From assembly GCF_025965585.1 (NCBI RefSeq), contig NZ_JAOPWR010000325.1, positions 1 through 32,660 on the forward strand: 32,660 nucleotides of DNA. Reading direction: 5' to 3'. This DNA is from Pseudonocardia sp. GTDB lineage: Bacteria > Actinomycetota > Actinomycetes > Mycobacteriales > Pseudonocardiaceae. A program made the translations under genes and the position numbers. Below, in pieces: positions 22,471-28,980 of the stretch; the first letter of the stretch is position 1, and every line of letters begins with the position of its first letter. The notes beneath the pieces are model-generated. The model searched no databases, was not told the origin of the DNA, and saw only the letters and a list, made by a program, of their open reading frames with translations.

Positions 22471-23647
22471 CCAGCAGAGCCACCGCCCCGGCGGCCAGCA
22501 GCGGCACCACCCCGCACACCGCCATGCCCACCCGGGCGCCCAACGCGCCGGTGATCCACCCGATCACCGGCCCGCCGATCGGCGTGCCCCCGGTGAACGC
22601 CAGCATGTAGAGGCCCATCACCCGGCCGCGGTAGGCCGGCTCCACCCACATCTGCACCGACGAGTTGGCCATCGCCTGGAACGCCAGGTTCGCTGCGCCC
22701 ATCACCGTCAGCACCACCAGGAAGCTCCCGAGCCCCGGCATCAGCGCGGCCACGGCCTGCAGCAGCCCGAACGCCGCGCCCGCCGCCACCAGCACCCGCA
22801 GGCGCGTCCGCGACCGGGCGCCCGCCGCCAGCGCCCCCGCCACCGACCCGACCGCCAGCACCACGTTGAACAGCCCGTACAGGCCCGCGCCGCCGTGGAA
22901 CGTGGTGCTCGCGATCGCGGTGAGCACCACCGGGAAGTTCAGCCCGAACGTCCCCACCACGCCGACCAGCGCGATCGTCGCGCCGATGTGCGGGCGCGCC
23001 GTCACGTAGTGCCACGCCGACCGCAACTGGCCCGGTGCCCGCAGCAGCGCCGGTGACCGCACCAGACCGGCGGGCCGGATGAGCAGCAGGCCGCCCGTCG
23101 GGCCGAGGTAGCACAGGGCGTTCGCAGCGAAGGCCCAGCCGATCCCGACCGTCCCGATCAGCACGCCCGCCACCACGGGACCGAGCAGGCGGGTGGTCTG
23201 GAAGACCGCGGCGTTGAGCGCGATCGCGTTGCGCAGGTAGCCCGCCGGCACCACCTCGTTGACGAACACCTGCCGCGCCGGGTTGTCGACGACGAACACG
23301 AGCCCACCGGCCAGCGCGATGAGGTCGACGTGCTCGACGCGGACCTCCCCGGTGAGCGTCAGCACGGCGAGCACCGCGGCCAGCGCGGCGTTGAGCACCT
23401 GCGTGACGAGCAGCAGCGTGCGCTTCGGGTACCGGTCGGCGATCAGGCCGCCATACATGCCGAGCAGCAGCATCGGCAGGAACTGGCACGCCATGGTCAC
23501 CCCGACGGCGACGGGACTGCCGGTCAGCTCCAGCACCAGCCAGTCCTGCGCGATGCTGCGCATCCACGTGCCGGTGCTCGCGACGCTCTGGCCGGCGAGG
23601 TAGATGCGGAAGGTCGGGACGCGGAGGGCGGCGAAGGTGTCGGTCAT
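22397..23647 (-). CDS. MFS transporter, EntS-like (MFS_3)
   Basis: 416 aa membrane protein from ATG 23647 with GAGGAA just upstream. The N-terminus MTDTFAALRVPTFRIYLAGQ, the STGTWMRSIAQDWLVLELTG stretch and the motif A GGLIADRYPKRTLLL are typical of the MFS_3/enterobactin-exporter group, as is FVVDNPARQVFVNEVVP. About 12 helices. It likely exports a small molecule; the substrate is unknown. It is divergent from a LysR regulator with 74 bp between starts. Its last 74 bp lie antisense to the end of the HxlR gene. Confidence 0.9.
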   Translation of the reverse strand: MTDTFAALRVPTFRIYLAGQSVASTGTWMRSIAQDWLVLELTGSPVAVGVTMACQFLPMLLLGMYGGLIADRYPKRTLLLVTQVLNAALAAVLAVLTLTGEVRVEHVDLIALAGGLVFVVDNPARQVFVNEVVPAGYLRNAIALNAAVFQTTRLLGPVVAGVLIGTVGIGWAFAANALCYLGPTGGLLLIRPAGLVRSPALLRAPGQLRSAWHYVTARPHIGATIALVGVVGTFGLNFPVVLTAIASTTFHGGAGLYGLFNVVLAVGSVAGALAAGARSRTRLRVLVAAGAAFGLLQAVAALMPGLGSFLVVLTVMGAANLAFQAMANSSVQMWVEPAYRGRVMGLYMLAFTGGTPIGGPVIGWITGALGARVGMAVCGVVPLLAAGAVALLVSRSRSGRTRSRVSAAGAAVAAPG

Positions 23648-23721
23648 CGATTCCTCACCCTGCGCCCGCCCGCGGCTATTCTGAACCCCGATCATCCGAC
23701 TTACTGTTATTGCGAGGCGCG

Positions 23722-24594
23722 ATGACCGAGGCGTACGACACGGCCCAGCTGCGGACATTCCTCGCGGTCGCCCAGACGCGCAGCTTCACGCAGGCGGCGG
23801 CGCGCCTCGGCATCCGGCAGCCGACGGTCAGCCAGCACGTCCGCAAGCTCGAGGAGGCCACCGGCCGGGTGCTGGTGCACCGCGACACCCACACCGTCAC
23901 CGTCACCCCCGACGGCGAGGCCATGATCGGGTTCGCGCGGTCGATCCTCGCATCGCACGCCGACGCCGCCGCCTACTTCCGCGGCGAGCGCCCGCAGGGC
24001 CGGCTGCGCATCGGCATGTCCGACGACCTCGCGCTCACGCGGCTGCCGCAGATCCTGCGCGACTTCCGCCGCGAGCACCCCCGCGTCGACCTCGACCTCA
24101 CCGTCGACCAGAGCGGCACGCTGCACCGCAGGCTGGAGAACGACCGGCTCGACGTGTTCGTCGGCAAGCGCCCGCACGGCGAGGCCCGCGGCACGCTCGT
24201 GCAGCGCGAGCGGCTGGTCTGGGTCGGCACCGCCGCCACCCGGCTCGACCCGAGCACGCCGCTGCCGCTGGTGGTCTACCCGTCGCCGAGCCTGAGCCGC
24301 ACCGCCATGCAGGACGCGCTGGAGCGCGCGGGCACCGCCTACCGCAGCGCGTGCGTCTGCCGCGGCGTCAACGGGCTCATCGCCGCGGTGGCCGCCGGCA
24401 TCGGGGTCTCCGCGCTGGCGCGCAGCCTCGTGCCGGTGCAGCTCGCCACGCTCGGCCCGCAGCACCGGCTCCCGGAGCTGGGCCACATCGACCTGGTGCT
24501 GCTCACCAACCCGCGCACCGAGCATCGCCCCGCCACCCGCGCGCTGACCGCCGCCGTGCTGGCCGGCGGCGCCGCGGGCATCGCCGCGTCGTAG
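23722..24594 (+). CDS. LysR-family transcriptional regulator
   Basis: 290 aa from ATG 23722 (a TTG at 23710 would add four residues). The N-terminal helix-turn-helix reads QLRTFLAVAQTRSFTQAAAR, LGIRQPTVSQHVRKLEEATG (about residues 9-48), followed by a linker helix and the LysR substrate-binding domain (GRLRIGMSDDLALTRLPQIL, LDVFVGKRP, VAAGIGVSALARSLVP). LysR proteins usually control the gene transcribed away from them, here the MFS exporter at 22397-23647. The inducer is unknown. It converges on the flippase-kinase gene with 5 bp between stops. Confidence 0.92.
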   Translation: MTEAYDTAQLRTFLAVAQTRSFTQAAARLGIRQPTVSQHVRKLEEATGRVLVHRDTHTVTVTPDGEAMIGFARSILASHADAAAYFRGERPQGRLRIGMSDDLALTRLPQILRDFRREHPRVDLDLTVDQSGTLHRRLENDRLDVFVGKRPHGEARGTLVQRERLVWVGTAATRLDPSTPLPLVVYPSPSLSRTAMQDALERAGTAYRSACVCRGVNGLIAAVAAGIGVSALARSLVPVQLATLGPQHRLPELGHIDLVLLTNPRTEHRPATRALTAAVLAGGAAGIAAS

Positions 24595-24599
24595 CTCGC

Positions 24600-27011
24600 T
24601 CAGCGGGGGCGGGGCGCCGGCGCGTCGGTGTCCAGCAGCGGGAGCGCACCGCGCACCACCGCTACGAGGTTCCGGCGTACCCACACCGGGTTGGCGGCGA
24701 AGGACGGCGACTTCTGCAGGTTCTGCGCCACGTGGTGCAGCCAGCCGAGCGAGGTCAGCGTGCGGATGTCGAGCACCGCGCCACCCAGCGACCGCTGCGC
24801 GCGGGCGAGCAGCTCGTGGTCGGTGGACCGGACGTCGTAGAGGCGGTCGACCACCACGGTGCCGATCTCGCTGCCCGTCAGCGCGCGCTCGGATGTCACC
24901 AGGAAGCTGACGACGTCGAGCACCGCGAGGCCGCGCTCCTGCCCCTGGCACCAGTCCACCACCGCGACGACGCGACCGTGCGCGTCGGTGAGCACGTTGT
25001 CCGGCGTGTAGTCGCCGTGCGTCCACCCCGCGCCCACCACCTGGCCCTCCAGGCGCGCGGCGAGGCGGGCGCCGAGCGTGCGCGCGTCGGCACGGACGCC
25101 GCGGGGCAGCACCCCCAGCACTTCGCGCATCGGGTCGAACACCCAGGCCCGCAGCTCGGCCGCACCCACCGTCACGGGCTCACCCGTGCGACGGTGCAGC
25201 TCGCTGATCATGGCGACGGCGCTGGAGCGGAACAGCCTGCGCCGGGCCGGGTCCTGCAGCGCGTCGCCGCCGCCGGCCCCCGCCAGGCGCGACTCCAGGG
25301 TGACGTACGAGCCGCTGCTCTCCCCGTCGCTGACCACGGTGGGCAACAGCGCGCGCCACTGGCCCAGCCGCTCGTCGGCGTGCAGGCTGCGCAGGACATC
25401 GGTCTGGCGGCGCAGCTGCGCGCGGCCCTTGGTGCTGTCGCTGGCCTTGAGCAGCACGCCCGGAACGGTCGGGGACTCGGTGTCGGGCGAGCCGGGCGCG
25501 GGCCCGTAGCCGACCACCACCGTGTCCGATCCCCCGCCGAGCCGCTCGCCCAGCACCCAGCCGGTGCCGCCGGCACGGGTGGCGGCGAACGGGCGGACGC
25601 GGCGCAGCAGCGCCGCCGACCGCAGGGCGTCGACGCGCCCGCTGAGCAGCGGCGGCAGCCACGGGGCGCCGGCCACCAGGATCCCGATCGCGACGACGCT
25701 CTGTGCGATCAGCCAGGACAGCCCGACGGCGGTGATGCCCAGGCTCGGCATGAGGAACCACGAGAGCGCGAAGACGATCACCGAGATGGTGGTGGGCACA
25801 CCGAACTGCACGCCCATCCGCTGCCGTACCCGCGCGGCGCCCACCGTCGAGGCCGTGATCACGTTGGGGATCGCCGAGAGCGACGTCAGCGCGAAGGCGG
25901 CCGCGCCGCGGTCGACGTAGTGCTGTCCGAACAACACCAGCACCAGGCGCGCGCCGACCGACAGCACGACGACGAGCGGCACCACCATCGCCAGCGCGCG
26001 GCGGACCATGGCCCGCCGTGCCGCTTCCAGCCCGTCGGGGTCGGCGGCGCTGTGGGCCACCATCGACTGGCTCATGCCCGACGAGACGAGGTAGAGCGAC
26101 TGCGTGATCGTCCAGACGATGCCGTAGACGCCGGCGTCATCGGGCCCGAGGCGGACGAGCACGAGCAGCGGGAGACCGAACAGCGCGGCCTGCCAGAACA
26201 TCGCACCGGCGTAGTCGGCGCGCAGGAAGCGGCCGATGGCGCCGATCGTGATCGGCACCGCCTGGCCCACCGACCGCCTGCCGAACCGCGGCAGCGCCCG
26301 CAGCAGCAGCCAACCGTTGATGCCCACCACGATCACGCCGGTGGCCACGGCCCAGGAGATCGCGAGGCCACCGGGCACCACCACTATCGCCGCGACGCCC
26401 AGCAGCGCGATCTTGAGCAGCGAGAAGACGAAGTTCTCCCCGGGCACGACGGTGGCGCGCCCGATGCCGGTCAGGACGAAGTCCTGGATCACGAAGATCG
26501 ACCACAGCGGGGTGGCCACGACGAAGAACAGCAGCAGCCGCACCGGCCCGAACGCGCTGACGAGATCGGGTGCCCAGAACCGGGCGCCGAGGGCGAAGCC
26601 GGCCCCGACCACCGCGGCCGCACCGGCCCCGACGAGGTAGCCGCCCACCACCAGCCGCCGCGCCGCCCAGCCCGCGACCGGGACGAACCGTAGGAGGGCG
26701 TAGGTCAGGTTGAGCTGCGCGACGCCGCCCAGGAACATCATCGTGGAGATGGCGACCTGGTTGATGCCGAGCACCGCGGGCGGGAAGAACCGGGCCGCCA
26801 GCACCCAGTAGAGGAGGCCCACGGCGGAGGTCAGCGCGGAGCTCAGGACGAGCGCCAGCCCGTCGCGGTGCGACGGCGCCAGGCGCGCGACCAGCGACCG
26901 CGGCGACCAGGACGGCCCCAGGGGCAGACCGTTGATCGGCACGGTGCGATCCTGTTCCACCGCCGACACGAAGGGGACGATAGCAACCCCGGTCCGACCA
27001 CCCGACGGCAA
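24600..27011 (-). CDS. Fusion of polysaccharide flippase and APH-type kinase
   Basis: 803 aa from TTG 27011; GTG at 26960 (786 aa) is an equally good start, as neither has a strong ribosome-binding site. Residues about 50-470 are an integral membrane domain of roughly 12 helices like Wzx/MATE-type oligosaccharide flippases (LSSALTSAVGLLYWVLAARF, LFGLPLLVLVRLGPDDAGVY, GMSQSMVAH). From about 490 a soluble aminoglycoside-phosphotransferase/choline-kinase-like domain follows, with nucleotide loop GERLGGGSDTVVVGYG, VLLKASDS, catalytic HGDYTPDN (His665, Asp667, Asn672) and metal-binding Asp686 in VVDW. The frame is continuous, so the fusion is not an artefact of a frameshift. It may flip a lipid-linked sugar and phosphorylate it or a related substrate; this is inference. 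It follows the DenD-like gene on the same strand. Confidence 0.82.
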   Translation of the reverse strand: MPSGGRTGVAIVPFVSAVEQDRTVPINGLPLGPSWSPRSLVARLAPSHRDGLALVLSSALTSAVGLLYWVLAARFFPPAVLGINQVAISTMMFLGGVAQLNLTYALLRFVPVAGWAARRLVVGGYLVGAGAAAVVGAGFALGARFWAPDLVSAFGPVRLLLFFVVATPLWSIFVIQDFVLTGIGRATVVPGENFVFSLLKIALLGVAAIVVVPGGLAISWAVATGVIVVGINGWLLLRALPRFGRRSVGQAVPITIGAIGRFLRADYAGAMFWQAALFGLPLLVLVRLGPDDAGVYGIVWTITQSLYLVSSGMSQSMVAHSAADPDGLEAARRAMVRRALAMVVPLVVVLSVGARLVLVLFGQHYVDRGAAAFALTSLSAIPNVITASTVGAARVRQRMGVQFGVPTTISVIVFALSWFLMPSLGITAVGLSWLIAQSVVAIGILVAGAPWLPPLLSGRVDALRSAALLRRVRPFAATRAGGTGWVLGERLGGGSDTVVVGYGPAPGSPDTESPTVPGVLLKASDSTKGRAQLRRQTDVLRSLHADERLGQWRALLPTVVSDGESSGSYVTLESRLAGAGGGDALQDPARRRLFRSSAVAMISELHRRTGEPVTVGAAELRAWVFDPMREVLGVLPRGVRADARTLGARLAARLEGQVVGAGWTHGDYTPDNVLTDAHGRVVAVVDWCQGQERGLAVLDVVSFLVTSERALTGSEIGTVVVDRLYDVRSTDHELLARAQRSLGGAVLDIRTLTSLGWLHHVAQNLQKSPSFAANPVWVRRNLVAVVRGALPLLDTDAPAPRPR

Positions 27012-27024
27012 ACTCTCGGTGAAA

Positions 27025-27037
27025 TGTGACCGTCACA
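27025..27037. promoter_or_regulatory. TGTGAC-C-GTCACA palindrome between denD-like and flippase genes
   Basis: A perfect 13-bp palindrome sits between the DenD-like stop (27033-27035, which it overlaps) and the flippase-kinase start. Its half-site resembles CRP/FNR-type TGTGA boxes, though the spacing is shorter than a classic CRP site. It may be an operator for the downstream gene or chance. Confidence 0.3.
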
Positions 27038-28001
27038 CGGGAAGTGCTCCGGACCGGCCGCCGATCTCCTCGATGTGGGCGCGCACGATCGCGTCGATGC
27101 CGTCGTCGCCGCGCAGGCCGAGGGCGGTCGCGCGGCCGGTGTCCCACGCGCCCGGCCACCCGGAGGCGATCCGCTGGATCTCCGGATCCGGCTCGAACCG
27201 GACGAGCTCCGCCACCTCGGGTCCCGCGATCCGCGCGAGCGCGTCCACCATCTCCGCGACCGTCACCGACACCCCCGGCAGGTTGACGGCGCGGTTCGGG
27301 CCCAGGTCGTCGAGGCCGTGGCCGGCGACCAGGCAGTCCACCGCGCGCTGCGGCGAGAGCAGCCACAGCCGCGTCTCCGGCACGACCGGGCAGACGCTCG
27401 CGATGCCGGCGACGGGCTCGCGGATCACGCCGCTGGCGAAGGACGACGCGGCCCGGTTGGGCGTGCCGGACCGCACCGACACGGTCGGCAGCCGCAGCAC
27501 CCGGCCGTCGACGAAGGCCTTGCGCGAGTAGTCCGCCAGGAGCAGCTCCGCGCAGGCCTTCTGCACGCCGTAGGACGTCTGCGGGTTCAGCGCGGTGGAG
27601 TCCAGGACGACGTCGGGCAGGTCACCGCCGTAGACGGCGACGGAGCTGGTGAACACCACCCGCGGCCGCGTACCCGTCGCCCGGCAGGCCTCGAGCAGCA
27701 CGCGCGAGGCGTCGAGGTTGATCCGCATGCCGAGGTCGAACTCCGCCTCCGCCTGCCCGCTGACGATCGCGGCCAGGTGGAACACCGACGACGCCCCGGC
27801 CACCGCGTCCCGCACCACCGCCGGGTCGGCGATGTCGCCGACCACCACGCGGACCCGCGGGTCGGCGAACCCGTCCGCCGCGACGACGTCGAGCAGCACG
27901 AGCTCCTCCACCGGCTGCCCGTCGAGCGCGCCGAGATCCAGCAGCCGGGCGGCGAGCCGTCGTCCCAGGAACCCGGCGCCACCGGTGATGACCACCTTCA
28001 T
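27033..28001 (-). CDS. denD: NAD-dependent dehydrogenase, D-erythronate dehydrogenase-like
   Basis: 322 aa extended SDR from ATG 28001 (MKVVITGGAGFLG, nucleotide motif at residues 7-13). The active site has Ser119/Ser120 and the Tyr144-x3-Lys148 pair in SYGVQK. Segments VFHLAAIVSGQAEAEFDLGM, RVLRLPTVSVR, SSFASGVIREP, CPVVPETRLWLLSPQRAVD and the late WPGAWDTGRA match my memory of DenD, which oxidises D-erythronate to 2-keto-D-erythronate. The rest of the erythronate pathway (OtnC, OtnI, DenK) is not in the window, so the substrate could differ. Two extra in-frame ATGs upstream (28019, 28037) arise from a tandem repeat and would add MEQAGP-like residues. Probably co-transcribed with the flippase-kinase. 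Confidence 0.82.
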   Translation of the reverse strand: MKVVITGGAGFLGRRLAARLLDLGALDGQPVEELVLLDVVAADGFADPRVRVVVGDIADPAVVRDAVAGASSVFHLAAIVSGQAEAEFDLGMRINLDASRVLLEACRATGTRPRVVFTSSVAVYGGDLPDVVLDSTALNPQTSYGVQKACAELLLADYSRKAFVDGRVLRLPTVSVRSGTPNRAASSFASGVIREPVAGIASVCPVVPETRLWLLSPQRAVDCLVAGHGLDDLGPNRAVNLPGVSVTVAEMVDALARIAGPEVAELVRFEPDPEIQRIASGWPGAWDTGRATALGLRGDDGIDAIVRAHIEEIGGRSGALPV

Positions 28002-28052
28002 GGGCCCAGCCTGTTCCATGGGTACAGCCTGCTCCATGGGTACAGCCTGCCA
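27999..28052. repeat. 18-bp tandem repeat, three copies, at the denD-like start
   Basis: Plus-strand copies are CATGGGCCCAGCCTGTTC, CATGGGTACAGCCTGCTC and CATGGGTACAGCCTGCCA. Because the unit is 18 bp and contains the start codon, each copy adds an in-frame ATG and six codons (MEQAxP) to the minus-strand gene. Copies differ at a few positions, so the duplication is not brand new. Confidence 0.85.
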
Positions 28053-28080
28053 GGAACGGCCACTGCACTTTGTCCTGACA

Positions 28081-28086
28081 TATCCT
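28081..28086 (+). promoter_or_regulatory. Possible -10 element of a leaderless promoter
   Basis: TATCCT fits the actinomycete TANNNT pattern and ends seven bases before the ATG of the aldo/keto reductase. Transcription would then start at or next to the start codon, giving a leaderless mRNA, in line with the lack of a ribosome-binding site. No good -35 is visible. Confidence 0.4.
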
Positions 28087-28093
28087 CGCCGAC

Positions 28094-28930
28094 ATGACCA
28101 CCACCGAGGTTCCGGCCGTCCCGATGAACGACGGCAGGTCCGTGCCCGCCGTCGGCTTCGGCACGTACCCGCACGACGGCGACGACTCCGAGACCACCGC
28201 GCTGCACGCGCTGGACGCCGGCTACCGCCTGCTCGACACCGCGCTGCGCTACGAGAACGAGGTGCGCATCGGCCGCGCCGTCGCCGCGTCGGACCTGCCC
28301 CGCGAGCAGATCCTCGTCTCCACCAAGCTCGCCGGGCGCCACCACGGCTACGACGCCACGATCGCGGGCTTCCACGAGTCGCTGACGAACCTCGCGCTGG
28401 ACCACGTGGACATGTACCTCATCCACTGGCCGCTGCCCCGGCTCGACAAGTACGTCGAGAGCTGGAAGGCGATGATCGCGCTGCGCGACGAGGGCCTGGT
28501 CCGCACGATCGGCGTCTCCAACTTCACCGAGGCCCACCTCACCCGGCTCGTCGACGAGACAGGCGTCGTCCCGGCCGTCAACCAGGTCGAGATGCACCCG
28601 TTCTTCCCTCAGCACGACCTGCGGGCGTTCCACGCGACGCTCGGAATCGTGACCGAGAGCTGGAGCCCGATGGGGCGCGGCGAGCTGCTCACCCACCCCG
28701 TCGCCACGGGCATCGCCGACGCCCACGGCGTCACCCCCGCCCAGGTGGTGCTGCGCTGGCACGTGCAGCTCGGCGCCGTGCCGATCCCGAAGTCGGCCGA
28801 CCCGCAACGTCAGCGCACCAACCTCGACCTCTTCGGCTTCGCGCTCGACGACGCGCAGGTCGCGGCGCTGTCCGGGCTGGAGCGCGGCCGCATCTGGGGC
28901 CAGGACCCCGCAACCCACGAAGAGTTCTGA
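28094..28930 (+). CDS. Aldo/keto reductase
   Basis: 278 aa NADPH-dependent (beta/alpha)8 reductase of the AKR5-like 2,5-diketogluconate reductase group. The full catalytic tetrad is visible: Asp48 and Tyr53 (LLDTALRYENE), Lys78 (VSTKLAG) and His111 (YLIHWP). Further signatures are GVSNFTEAHL, NQVEMHPFFPQ and the cofactor-phosphate segment IPKSADPQRQRTN. It reduces aldehydes or ketones to alcohols; the substrate is unknown. It is divergent from the DenD-like gene with 92 bp between starts; a shared sugar-acid role is possible but unproven. It ends 50 bp before the converging decarboxylase; that gap shows nothing. Confidence 0.93.
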   Translation: MTTTEVPAVPMNDGRSVPAVGFGTYPHDGDDSETTALHALDAGYRLLDTALRYENEVRIGRAVAASDLPREQILVSTKLAGRHHGYDATIAGFHESLTNLALDHVDMYLIHWPLPRLDKYVESWKAMIALRDEGLVRTIGVSNFTEAHLTRLVDETGVVPAVNQVEMHPFFPQHDLRAFHATLGIVTESWSPMGRGELLTHPVATGIADAHGVTPAQVVLRWHVQLGAVPIPKSADPQRQRTNLDLFGFALDDAQVAALSGLERGRIWGQDPATHEEF

Positions 28931-28980
28931 AGCGCCGCGCCCGCCTGGGCCGTGTCCTGCGAGTCTCCGTTCGCGATGGC

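Noticed and set aside
24351-26693. 780-codon open frame on the plus strand
   Set aside because: It is antisense to the flippase-kinase gene and has His/Arg/Pro-rich, low-complexity composition without any family motif. Long antisense frames are expected in DNA with G/C-biased third positions.
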